From positions 1-6,511 of the forward strand of contig JACRGG010000051.1 of assembly GCA_016217775.1 (NCBI GenBank): a DNA stretch of 6,511 bases, given 5' to 3'. This stretch comes from Microcaldota archaeon (GTDB lineage: Archaea; Micrarchaeota; Micrarchaeia; Norongarragalinales; UBA97). Every line of letters begins with the position of its first letter. The stretch's first letter is position 1. Made by a program: the position numbers and the translations under genes. Positions 1 to 5,526 of the stretch are shown in pieces. Below the pieces are notes generated by a model. The model was not told the origin of the DNA. It worked only from the letters and a program-made list of their open reading frames with translations, and did not search any database.

Positions 1-684
1 CATTCCAATCGCGAGCATTTCAAAACCGCTTTTCCCAGGGCTCCCGACGGTCATTTTCGCCTTGACTGCGCCCATTGCGAACAACGCTGCTGCTGATAAT
101 CCCAGCGCGAGCCAAAACGCGGCGTCCAACGAAATTATTTTAAGCAGCGCGAGCGCGAATGGAATCAATGGTATTATCGAGCCGGCCAGCGCGCTTACTC
201 CCACTAAAACCGCGCTTTTAACCGGGTTTTCCTTGTCGGGCGGGGACATCTGCAGTTCTTCCGCCATCATCGAGTCGAGCCAAACCTTGTCGTCCGAGCA
301 AATCTTGTCGACCACTTGCTCGAGGAGCTTTCCGCGAAATCCCTTCTTTAAGTAAATATCGCGGATTTCCCGCCTCTCGATGCTCGGGTAGTGGATTATC
401 TCGTACTTCTCGCGCTCGACTTCCTTATAGTAGTAATCGCGGCTCGCCTTGATGCTCGTGTACGCGACTGCCGCCATTGAAATGCTTTCCGCAAAAGTCG
501 CGGCCAACCCCGCGATTACAACCGGCGTCGGCGATTTAAGCGCGACTGCTACTCCCAGGACGACTCCAAGCACGTTGACCAGCCCGTCTTGAGTGCCTAG
601 GATAAAGTCGCGGATGGTGTTCCCCCCGCTCGTGTTATGGTTTTCAGCGTGCGGCCTTAGCAATCGCAGCAGCACCCAACGCAC
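1..684 (-). CDS. VIT1/CCC1-family iron/manganese transporter (3' end cut by window edge)
   Basis: Integral membrane transporter of the VIT1/CCC1 family, which moves Fe2+ or Mn2+ out of the cytoplasm (into vacuoles in eukaryotes) in exchange for protons. The 228 visible codons read on the minus strand and run off the left edge; family length suggests only some 15-25 residues are missing. Seen: an N-terminal ENHNTSGG segment, then IRDFILGTQDGLVNVLG (residues 24-40) opening TM1, TM2 near 52-78, a charged cytoplasmic domain at about 82-150, and three more hydrophobic helices at about 160-228. In the cytoplasmic domain E92, E95, E103, E106 and E143 plus M139-M140 have the same spacing as the metal-binding residues I recall from the plant VIT1 structure. 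The frame is closed upstream by a stop at 685-687, so GTG 684 is the longest start; GTG 675 or TTG 663 are alternatives. No strong Shine-Dalgarno is present. It overlaps the end of the Cys-rich peptide gene by 28 bp, which suggests translational coupling. Family call is firm; metal specificity is not known. Confidence 0.9.
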   Translation of the reverse strand, partial: MRWVLLRLLRPHAENHNTSGGNTIRDFILGTQDGLVNVLGVVLGVAVALKSPTPVVIAGLAATFAESISMAAVAYTSIKASRDYYYKEVEREKYEIIHYPSIERREIRDIYLKKGFRGKLLEQVVDKICSDDKVWLDSMMAEELQMSPPDKENPVKSAVLVGVSALAGSIIPLIPFALALLKIISLDAAFWLALGLSAAALFAMGAVKAKMTVGSPGKSGFEMLAIGM

Positions 685-761
685 TTATCCGCGCTTGATT
701 TTTTCACTAAAGTTTTTTTCATCGCGGTTTTTTTCACAGCCTTTTTATTTTTTTTCGCCAT
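657..761 (-). CDS. 34-residue Lys-rich, Cys-tailed mini-protein (unknown function)
   Basis: A short open frame, unnamed family. It starts at ATG 761 and encodes 34 residues. The first 26 residues hold 11 lysines, mostly as KK pairs at 3-4, 6-7, 10-11, 15-16 and 20-21. The tail has five cysteines (C27, C30, C31, C32, C34) in the pattern CxxCCCxC, and Cys is the last residue. A GGGGTG stretch at about 770-775 on the minus strand, 9 bases before the ATG, could pair with the anti-Shine-Dalgarno. It sits 23 bp after the membrane-protein gene at 785-1240 and overlaps the transporter gene by 28 bp, so it is probably the middle gene of one transcript. The Cys cluster resembles a soft-metal or Fe-S ligand site and the Lys arm could bind nucleic acid or phosphate; both are inference. 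It could also be a non-coding leader that only looks like a peptide, but the composition and position argue for a real gene. Confidence 0.5.
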   Translation of the reverse strand: MAKKNKKAVKKTAMKKTLVKKSSADKCVGCCCDC

Positions 762-784
762 TGATTCGCACCCCGTTCAAGAGA

Positions 785-1240
785 TTATTCCTTGTTTGGC
801 TTTATTTGTTTGCAAACCGCCTGGTTTTTCCGAAATTGCAGCCAAAGATTGTAAGCAAGCACCGGCACGGCGATTACGGGTATTATGGCGTAATGGGTTT
901 TCGCCCCCAAATACCCGAACTGCGGGAGGAAAAACACGAGCCACGCGTCGTAGGCGGCGAACGCGATGACTAGGCTTGTCAAAACAATTTCCTCGCCGTT
1001 TTTTTGCCCGCCTTTTCCAGCGTACTTGCCGGCTATTTTAACAACGGCGTAAAACAACCCGAGTACTAAAACTGCGAGCAGCCACAACGCGTTTATTCCC
1101 AGTTGGCCCACTATCGGCTTCCACAGCGGGTTTGCTTCGCCTCCCTTCAAGTAAGTCAAGAAAGCGTCGTAAAAGACGAGCAGCGCCAAGGCCAGCCAGC
1201 CGGCTTTTTTTGGCAGAGTTTTCGCACCCTCTTTTTGCAT
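785..1240 (-). CDS. Four-helix membrane protein of unknown function (weakly DUF5658-like)
   Basis: Membrane protein, not assigned to a characterised family. From ATG 1240 it has 151 residues: a short Lys-rich N-terminus, then hydrophobic helices at about 14-31, 48-69, 84-105 and 117-136, and a charged C-terminus. Helix 1 carries YDAFLTYL followed by GGEANPL (D25, T29, E35, N37, P38), which recalls the D..LT...E.NP pattern of DUF5658 proteins; helix 3 carries a second YDAWL (97-101), hinting at an internal duplication. An upstream in-frame ATG at 1255 would add five residues. I prefer 1240 because a TATAAAAA box lies at 1262-1269, centred about 26 bp before 1240 and too close to 1255 for that codon to be in the transcript; this makes it a leaderless start. 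It leads the cluster with the Cys-rich peptide and the VIT1-type transporter, so a role linked to metal homeostasis is possible but only by association. Confidence 0.75.
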   Translation of the reverse strand: MQKEGAKTLPKKAGWLALALLVFYDAFLTYLKGGEANPLWKPIVGQLGINALWLLAVLVLGLFYAVVKIAGKYAGKGGQKNGEEIVLTSLVIAFAAYDAWLVFFLPQFGYLGAKTHYAIIPVIAVPVLAYNLWLQFRKNQAVCKQIKPNKE

Positions 1241-1261
1241 ACTAGCAAGACGCATAGCGAG

Positions 1262-1269
1262 TTTTTATA
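1262..1269 (-). promoter_or_regulatory. TATA box of the 1240-to-left-edge operon
   Basis: TATAAAAA on the minus strand, preceded by a purine-rich GAAGA that could serve as the TFB recognition element. Its centre is about 26 bp from ATG 1240, the usual archaeal distance to the transcription start, so transcript and translation start would coincide. Confidence 0.6.
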
Positions 1270-1302
1270 TCTTCATTGCATAAAAACGCGTTTCCAAAAC
1301 CC

Positions 1303-1312
1303 TTATTATTTT
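1303..1312 (+). promoter_or_regulatory. Candidate promoter of the transaldolase gene
   Basis: AT-only stretch TTATTATTTT in the divergent spacer. A start about 26 bp downstream (near 1334) would give a leader of about 23 nt containing GGGGTAGGT (1343-1351), a degenerate Shine-Dalgarno before ATG 1357. CATAAAAA at 1279-1286 is a second candidate. The match to the TATA consensus is only moderate. Confidence 0.3.
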
Positions 1313-1356
1313 CCCCACTGCTAACTTCCTTTGCTTAATAGCGGGGTAGGTATTAA

Positions 1357-2013
1357 ATGAAGATTTTTTTGGACACTGCGGTAATAGACGAAATCAAGAA
1401 GGGCTTGGAGACGGGCCTGATTGACGGAGTGACTACTAACCCCACTCTCGTCTCGCAGGCGAAAGTCGACTTTAAGGCGGCCATCGCGCAAATAGCCTCG
1501 CTTGCAAACGCGCCGGCGGAGTGGGCAGTGAGCGCGGAAGTAACCGCGTTGGACTGCGCGGGAATGATTAACGAGGGAATCGAGCTTGCCGCAATTGCGC
1601 CTAGTGTAGTAATCAAGGTTCCATTGACTGTAGAAGGGCTTAAGGCTTGCAAGGCGCTGTCTGGAAAGAAAATCAAGACTAACGCAACCCTGGTTTTCAG
1701 CCCCAACCAAGCAATTTTGGCCGCAAAGGCCGGCGCGACGTACGTCTCTCCATTCGTGGGCAGGCTTGACGACGTTGGGCAAAACGGAATGCAGTTGATT
1801 TCCGACATTAAGGCGATTTACGATAACTACGGGTACTCGACGAAAATAATCGTTGCCTCCATTCGCTCGCCGCAGCACGTGGTTCAATCGGGGCTGGCTG
1901 GCGCTCACGTCGTGACGATTCCGCCGAAAATCTTCAGCCAAATGTTTTCGCACCCCCTCACCGACATTGGCGTCAAAAAGTTTATGGAAGACTGGGCTGC
2001 ATTCAAGAAATAA
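1357..2013 (+). CDS. TalC-type small transaldolase (FSA/transaldolase family)
   Basis: Cytosolic (beta/alpha)8-barrel enzyme of the short transaldolase/fructose-6-phosphate aldolase family, transferring dihydroxyacetone units between sugar phosphates through a Schiff base. The 218 residues match the family's usual 210-220. Seen: LDTA at 5-8, GVTTNPTL at 24-31 (with N28), VIKVPLT with the Schiff-base Lys at K87, KTNATLVF at 107-114 and SPFVGRLDD at 131-139 with the phosphate-binding Arg at R136. Compared with E. coli FsaA as I remember it, the Gln59 position is Glu (E61) and the Tyr131 position is Phe (F133); both favour true transaldolase over fructose-6-phosphate aldolase. In many archaea this enzyme feeds ribose-5-phosphate synthesis. 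It is divergent to the membrane-protein operon and 21 bp ahead of the next gene. The ATG is well supported because homologues begin with the same M-[KE]-[IL]-[FY]-LDT. Confidence 0.93.
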   Translation: MKIFLDTAVIDEIKKGLETGLIDGVTTNPTLVSQAKVDFKAAIAQIASLANAPAEWAVSAEVTALDCAGMINEGIELAAIAPSVVIKVPLTVEGLKACKALSGKKIKTNATLVFSPNQAILAAKAGATYVSPFVGRLDDVGQNGMQLISDIKAIYDNYGYSTKIIVASIRSPQHVVQSGLAGAHVVTIPPKIFSQMFSHPLTDIGVKKFMEDWAAFKK

Positions 2014-2034
2014 TTATTTGGGGTAATTTGTTTT

Positions 2035-2298
2035 TTGGGCAAAAACTTGGAGAAGGAGCTTTTGTTGATAAAGCAGCGCAATTCGCGCGTTACGGCCGAC
2101 AAGGCTTGGGAAACCAGTTGGGCGAGAAGGCTTACGATTGCTGCCGGCACTTATTTCGCCGTGCTCGTTTTTCTTTTGTCCATCAAGGCTCAAAACGCGT
2201 TTTTATCGGCGTTGGTTCCGGCCGCGGCCTACTTGCTGTCCACCCTATCAATGGGGTTTTTGAAAGAGTATTGGCTGAAAAACTTTTACGGAAAATAA
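2035..2298 (+). CDS. Small two-helix membrane protein (unknown function)
   Basis: An 87-residue protein from TTG 2035. A charged N-terminal segment (about 1-30) contains RVTADKAWETSWARR (19-33), followed by two hydrophobic helices at about 32-51 and 55-76 and a basic C-terminus ending NFYGK. The ADKAWETS..RR block followed by two helices recurs in small membrane proteins of many bacteria and archaea as I remember them; no function is established. There is no ATG upstream in frame. TTG 2035 is preferred because it retains the charged helix before the KAWETS block. An AT-rich stretch at 2007-2018 could be a TATA element giving a start close to 2035, and GGGG at 2020-2023 could be a weak Shine-Dalgarno. 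It lies 21 bp after the transaldolase, so co-transcription is possible. An internal TTG near 2065 preceded by GAAGGAG is an alternative start. Confidence 0.7.
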   Translation: MGKNLEKELLLIKQRNSRVTADKAWETSWARRLTIAAGTYFAVLVFLLSIKAQNAFLSALVPAAAYLLSTLSMGFLKEYWLKNFYGK

Positions 2299-2341
2299 CT
2301 GCCGTTCTATTTGCTTTAGCGCTTTGCTTTCAGCCCCCTGC

Positions 2342-2349
2342 TTTAAATA
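2342..2349 (+). promoter_or_regulatory. TATA box of the antiporter gene
   Basis: TTTAAATA, close to the archaeal TATA consensus, centred about 26 bp before ATG 2372. The expected transcription start falls on the start codon, so the antiporter message is probably leaderless. No Shine-Dalgarno is seen before the ATG. Confidence 0.6.
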
Positions 2350-2371
2350 AGCTGATTTCGTTTCCTTAATT

Positions 2372-3586
2372 ATGGCTGGCGCGGAATCGTACGTAGAGAG
2401 GCTGATTGGCGGCGGGTTTTTAATCGCGTTTGGGCTAGCCTCGGATTATCTGACCAAGATAACCAAGATTCCCGACGTGTTCTTTCTAATCCTGGCCGGT
2501 TTTTTCCTCGGCCCACTATTTGGAGTAGTCAACCCGGCTTACTACACTCCCTTAATCCACTTGGTTACCGCGGTTGCCCTCGCGTTTTTGATGTTTTGGA
2601 TTGGCACGACGCTTCGAGTCAAGGGATTGTTCACCGGAGTCTACACTCACCTGAAGTTCACTATCCTCGCTTACGTCCTTACCTTGATAGTAGTGTTTTC
2701 CCTAGCGAGTTTTTGGGGCCTCCCGTTTTACTCCGCGTTGTTAATCGCGATTTTGCTAAGCGACTCGTGCCCCACAGTTGTGAACGGGGTGATGAAGCAC
2801 CTTCGCCTGACTAACGCGGGCAGAGCCAGTATGATAGTGGAGTCCTCGGTGAGCAACTCAATCAGCCTCGCGTTATTCCTCGCAATCTATCCGTTCGCGA
2901 ACCAACAGTCTTTTTCCTTCATCCCGATTCTCTCAAGCCTCGTTCAAACGTTCTCCGTTGCAATGCTGTTTGGAGTGGGTTTTGCGGCGGTATTCATTTA
3001 CTTCCTGCGGAAAGTCCGCGACGAGACCGCGTTCACTTGGGTTTCCCTCGCCGGCCTGCTCGTCTTGTTCGGGCTAGTCGAGTACCTTCAGGCATCCGGG
3101 CCCATTGCCGCGTTCGTGTTCGGGCTATTGATTGTAAACGCGGATTTGGTGGAGAAGCACTTTAAGCTCAAGCCGCAGAAACTCGCGTTTTCATTCTACC
3201 TCCAGGACCAAGTATTGTTCTTCATTCGCACAGCGTTTTTCCTGTATATGGGCTTGTTCATCCCAAAGCAATTCGATTACTCCATCATTCTCTTCGCGGC
3301 AATAGCGATTGCGTTGACCGGAGTAGTGCGCACGATAATATTGTTCGCAAAACCCGGGTTTTTCTCTAAAAAAGACAAGATTGCGCAAACGTATATTTAC
3401 CCAACCGGGTTTTCCGTAGTCGTCCTAACATTGCTTCCGGAAACGCTTGGCTTTACCGTCCCGCACTTGTTCGAGGCAGTGCTTTACGCCGTTATCTTAA
3501 GCAACCTCCTCGCCGCCCTGGCCAGCTACCTGCACTCGAGCAAGGGATTCGTTTCATACTTTAACAAGAACATCCACAAGTCGTAA
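2372..3586 (+). CDS. CPA-superfamily Na+(K+)/H+ antiporter homologue with altered ion-site motif
   Basis: A 404-residue polytopic membrane protein with about 12-13 hydrophobic helices, matching the membrane core of cation:proton antiporters (CPA1/CPA2, NhaP/KefB-like); no cytoplasmic TrkA-type domain follows. Seen: IPDVFFLILAGFFLGP (33-48), the family's early P..LL.GxxLGP signature; LLSDSCPTVV (128-137), the unwound-helix region; ASGPIAAFVFGLLIVN (241-256); FFIRTAFFLYMGL (283-295) with the conserved Arg at R286; and PTGFSVVVLTLLPETLG near the C-terminus. The helix starting near 153 reads ESSVSNSISLALF (157-169), where relatives have an ESx(x)[N/T/D]D motif carrying the ion-binding Asp: here the pair is S161-N162, so the canonical carboxylate is missing. 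It may use another acidic residue (D131, E157), have changed coupling, or be a sensor. Leaderless start and own promoter; an oligo-T tract follows. Superfamily call firm, transport activity uncertain. Confidence 0.88.
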   Translation: MAGAESYVERLIGGGFLIAFGLASDYLTKITKIPDVFFLILAGFFLGPLFGVVNPAYYTPLIHLVTAVALAFLMFWIGTTLRVKGLFTGVYTHLKFTILAYVLTLIVVFSLASFWGLPFYSALLIAILLSDSCPTVVNGVMKHLRLTNAGRASMIVESSVSNSISLALFLAIYPFANQQSFSFIPILSSLVQTFSVAMLFGVGFAAVFIYFLRKVRDETAFTWVSLAGLLVLFGLVEYLQASGPIAAFVFGLLIVNADLVEKHFKLKPQKLAFSFYLQDQVLFFIRTAFFLYMGLFIPKQFDYSIILFAAIAIALTGVVRTIILFAKPGFFSKKDKIAQTYIYPTGFSVVVLTLLPETLGFTVPHLFEAVLYAVILSNLLAALASYLHSSKGFVSYFNKNIHKS

Positions 3587-3602
3587 AGGCGTTTTCAACT
3601 GA

Positions 3603-3610
3603 TTTTTTTT
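3603..3610 (+). terminator. Oligo-T terminator after the antiporter gene
   Basis: Eight consecutive T on the coding strand, 17 bases after the antiporter stop codon and without an obvious hairpin, typical of intrinsic archaeal termination. Confidence 0.45.
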
Positions 3611-3638
3611 GAAAGCGCGGGCGGGGGAATGAATTTTT

Positions 3639-4331
3639 ATGCTTTTGGGAATATTGCTCCAGCACCCCCTCGCGACTGCAGGTAATTACTTGCGCGCTTT
3701 TAGGAAGAAGCGCGTTAAGACAGTTGTTTTCAGGGCGTGGCGTGGGGTTGACTCGGGGAAAATCCTCTCGTGCGACGCGTTATTGGTGATGGGCGGGCCG
3801 ATGAACGCCTACGAGGAAAAAAAGTACCCCTTCCTTTTCCCCGAGGGCCGCGCTATAAAAAAATTCGTTTCAACAGGCAAGCCCTTCCTCGGAGTGTGCC
3901 TCGGGGCGCAGCTTTTGGCCAAGGCGTTTGGCGCCAGGGTTTTGAAAATGCCGTCGAAGGAAGTCGGCGCGGGCTTTTTTTACTTAACCGCGGCGGGGCG
4001 AAAAGACGGCTTGTTCAAGGGCTTTCCAAAAAAAGCATTGGTCCTCCAGTGGCACGAGGACACATTTGCACTTCCAAGAAAAGGGGTTTTGCTCGCGTCT
4101 GGAAGAAAATGCCGCAACCAATCCTTCAAGATAGGCCCTCGCGCTTACGGAATTCAGTTTCACCTCGAGCCGACTCCCGCGCTGGTGAAAAAATGGGTTA
4201 AAGCATATTCCGGGATTTCAAAAACGCAGCAAAACCGCTTAATCGCGCAATCCTCCGCGCGCAAGCGGCTTTTCGAAAAGCATTGCTTCCTGCTCGCGGA
4301 GAATTTCGTCAAGCTGCGCAAAGCGGCGTAA
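3639..4331 (+). CDS. Stand-alone class I glutamine amidotransferase (GMP-synthase-like)
   Basis: A 230-residue cytosolic protein of the GATase class I family (COG0518-like), hydrolysing glutamine to release ammonia. Seen: MGGPM (51-55) forming the oxyanion strand, the nucleophile elbow GVCLGAQLLA (85-94) with C87, a QWHEDTF stretch (137-143), and the final catalytic pair H175-x-E177 in IQFHLEP. The triad C87/H175/E177 is therefore intact. It carries no synthetase domain and no GuaA synthetase gene is adjacent, so its acceptor is unknown; members of this group include free-standing enzymes annotated as GMP-synthase-like. A 50-residue basic C-terminus follows the triad. ATG 3639 is preferred because the usual first strand (LLGILLQH) begins at once; GGGGG at 3623-3627 is a poor Shine-Dalgarno, and an ATG at 3629 is out of frame. 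It is 52 bp after the antiporter, past an oligo-T tract, so probably a separate transcript. Confidence 0.85.
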   Translation: MLLGILLQHPLATAGNYLRAFRKKRVKTVVFRAWRGVDSGKILSCDALLVMGGPMNAYEEKKYPFLFPEGRAIKKFVSTGKPFLGVCLGAQLLAKAFGARVLKMPSKEVGAGFFYLTAAGRKDGLFKGFPKKALVLQWHEDTFALPRKGVLLASGRKCRNQSFKIGPRAYGIQFHLEPTPALVKKWVKAYSGISKTQQNRLIAQSSARKRLFEKHCFLLAENFVKLRKAA

Positions 4332-4338
4332 CTGCTAG

Positions 4339-4350
4339 TATTTTATTAAG
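4339..4350 (+). promoter_or_regulatory. Candidate TATA element upstream of the TTG 4400 gene
   Basis: AT-rich TATTTTATTAAG in the 68-bp spacer. A start about 26 bp downstream (near 4370) would give a leader of about 30 nt carrying the strong Shine-Dalgarno at 4386-4394. Sequence match is moderate. Confidence 0.35.
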
Positions 4351-4385
4351 CCCTTGCGTGAGTTGTTCAGTAAAACCAGTTTGTC

Positions 4386-4394
4386 GGAGGAGAT
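4386..4394 (+). promoter_or_regulatory. Strong Shine-Dalgarno deciding the TTG 4400 start
   Basis: GGAGGAGAT matches the archaeal Shine-Dalgarno GGAGGTGAT at eight of nine bases and sits 5 nt before TTG 4400. It is the clearest ribosome-binding site in the window and sets the start of the following gene against the longer in-frame ATG at 4283. Confidence 0.75.
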
Positions 4395-4399
4395 GTGCG

Positions 4400-4822
4400 T
4401 TGGCGAAAAGAAAGAGTGCGAAAAAACCTTCAGTTAGTTCTTCACCTAAATCTTCTAAGCAAAAGCCGTTGCTGCTCACCGTTTCAAGCGCGCTGCTCGG
4501 GCTGGCCGGAGTACTATACGCCCTTGCGGGGCTGGCGATGCTGTTAATGGGAAGCGCCATTTTGGGCGCGATGTCCCAGGCAGGAATCTCCGCTGGAATG
4601 ATGGGCGGCTTTGCAAGCGCAATCGGATTCGTCGTGCTGGCAGTCGGGGCAATATTCACGTACATCGCGCTGCAGTTGTACAACAAGGTGAGCTGGGCGA
4701 GGCTTGCCGCGTCAGTTCTTGCGGTCCTGTCTTTGCTTAACTTCCCTCTTGGGACAATCGCGGGTTTGATAATCCTGTACGCATTGTGGGCAGACAAGGA
4801 AACCAAGGCAGTGTTCGAGTAA
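4400..4822 (+). CDS. Three-helix membrane protein, Lys/Ser-rich N-terminus (unknown function)
   Basis: A 140-residue membrane protein from TTG 4400. The first 23 residues are Lys/Ser-rich and cytoplasmic by charge. Hydrophobic helices follow at about 24-51, 71-94 and 98-130, with a Gly/Ala/Met-rich link (52-70) between the first two that is itself nearly hydrophobic. The C-terminal pattern LLNFPLGTIAGLIILYALW (112-130) then DKETKAVFE resembles the end of small bacterial and archaeal membrane proteins in which an FPxGT helix precedes an ETKxxF tail; I do not know a function. The start is set by the GGAGGAGAT site. A longer frame to ATG 4283 overlaps the amidotransferase gene by 49 bp and has a Cys-rich, hydrophilic extension that the Shine-Dalgarno argues against. 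The stop is followed directly by a run of T-tracts. It converges on the MarC gene. Confidence 0.75.
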   Translation: MAKRKSAKKPSVSSSPKSSKQKPLLLTVSSALLGLAGVLYALAGLAMLLMGSAILGAMSQAGISAGMMGGFASAIGFVVLAVGAIFTYIALQLYNKVSWARLAASVLAVLSLLNFPLGTIAGLIILYALWADKETKAVFE

Positions 4823-4872
4823 TTTTTTTTTATTTTCCTATTTTTTTTATTTTCTATTTTTTTTGTTTTTTT
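4823..4872 (+). terminator. Array of four T-tracts terminating the 4400 gene
   Basis: Begins on the base after the stop codon: T9 at 4823-4831, T8 at 4841-4848, T8 at 4857-4864 and T7 at 4866-4872, with only A, C or G breaks between. No hairpin is needed in archaeal intrinsic termination. The opposite strand is A-rich, so the array works only for plus-strand transcripts. Confidence 0.7.
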
Positions 4873-4896
4873 AATCAATTAGTCTTGGCTCTAAAA

Positions 4897-5478
4897 TCAG
4901 ATTCCCAGTCCCGCCCTGATGAATTGAACGCCCCACGAGAGGGTCACCAGCCCGAAGATGCTCGAGGCGATTTCAAGAATCGTGACTCCAATCACGTCGA
5001 CTAGCTTTCTTGAATACAATAGTATGATGAAGCAAAGCGCGAGGGCGCTAACCGATGCGGCTAGGGTTGTGGCCAACCCGTTTTGCGCTACTGAAATGAT
5101 TGTCGTAGTGATGATGGCGGGGCCGGTCAATAGCGGCGTGCCGATGATGGTCGCAACGGCTTTTGTCGAGCGCTGTTTCTTCCCGTGCTTTTGCTCGATT
5201 ATCGGCTGCCCGGTTACCATCTTAATCCCAAGCAACCCGAGTATTACCCCGCCGCCGATTTGAAAATCCGATAAGTGGATTTTAAGCGCGCTTAGCACGC
5301 TGTTTCCAAAAAACACGAAGAGCAATAACGGGACTAGCGCGGTTGCCGCGGCCATCAAGGCCGTCTTGCGCCTCTCGTCCTTGGTAAAATCCCTGGTTAA
5401 AATCACGAACGTGCCGGTGCTGACGAGTGGGTCGAAGATGACGAGGAACAAAACGAATAATTCAAGAAACGAAACCAT
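4897..5478 (-). CDS. MarC-family (UPF0056) integral membrane protein
   Basis: A 193-residue six-helix membrane protein of the MarC family (long named for multiple antibiotic resistance, but of unproven function). Seen: the N-terminal helix with FDPLVSTG (15-22), equivalent to the family's DPxGxxP region; the dibasic loop DERRKTALMAA (34-44); FQIGGGVILGLLGIKM (72-87), which matches the family's F.I.GG..L...I.M helix; and TPLLTGPAIITTTII (114-128), equivalent to the conserved P..TGPG.I.T segment. A charged loop at 89-106 separates the two halves, which repeat each other in this family. ATG 5478 is preferred over an in-frame TTG two codons upstream. It reads divergently from the deaminase across 71 bp and converges on the 4400 gene. 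No T-tract on its own strand follows the stop, so where its message ends is unclear. Confidence 0.9.
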   Translation of the reverse strand: MVSFLELFVLFLVIFDPLVSTGTFVILTRDFTKDERRKTALMAAATALVPLLLFVFFGNSVLSALKIHLSDFQIGGGVILGLLGIKMVTGQPIIEQKHGKKQRSTKAVATIIGTPLLTGPAIITTTIISVAQNGLATTLAASVSALALCFIILLYSRKLVDVIGVTILEIASSIFGLVTLSWGVQFIRAGLGI

Positions 5479-5516
5479 ATTCAATTCAAGCCGTTGATTG
5501 TTCTACGCAAGGGCGG

Positions 5517-5526
5517 TTTATAATAA
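5517..5526. promoter_or_regulatory. Two-way TATA element between MarC and deaminase genes
   Basis: TTTATAATAA on the plus strand; read on the minus strand it continues as TTATTATAAA. On the plus strand its centre is 26-28 bp before ATG 5550, giving a leaderless deaminase message. On the minus strand a start would fall near 5495, giving MarC a leader of about 17 nt with no Shine-Dalgarno. No other AT-rich box is seen in this 71-bp spacer. Confidence 0.5.

Noticed and set aside
62..355. Open plus-strand frame of 97 codons
   Set aside because: It lies antisense to the clearly coding VIT1-type gene and has low-complexity Ala/Ser composition typical of a shadow frame.
593..973. Open plus-strand frame of 126 codons
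   Set aside because: It crosses the antisense of three minus-strand genes and shows no recognisable domain; the Phe- and Arg-rich stretches come from reading Lys-rich coding sequence backwards.
1321..1953. Long minus-strand frame of 210 codons opposite the transaldolase
   Set aside because: The plus strand has every transaldolase motif; the opposite frame is Arg-rich without any domain.
2310..2330. Direct repeat TTTGCTTT at 2310-2317 and 2323-2330 around AGCGCT, possible operator or terminator
   Set aside because: Short, pyrimidine-rich and in a spacer after a stop codon; two copies of an 8-mer in T-rich sequence is weak evidence, and the spacing does not fit the 2342 TATA box as an operator with any confidence.
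4283..4399. In-frame upstream extension of the 4400 gene with four Cys (CVSC and CRRRC), like a zinc ribbon
   Set aside because: The CRRRC is encoded by the Shine-Dalgarno region itself, the only in-frame ATG lies inside the amidotransferase gene, and a strong binding site points to TTG 4400.
4309..4878. Minus-strand frame of 189 codons starting in the A-rich strand of the T-tract array
   Set aside because: Its Lys/Asn-rich start is just the reverse of the T-tracts, and the rest is antisense to the 4400 membrane-protein gene.
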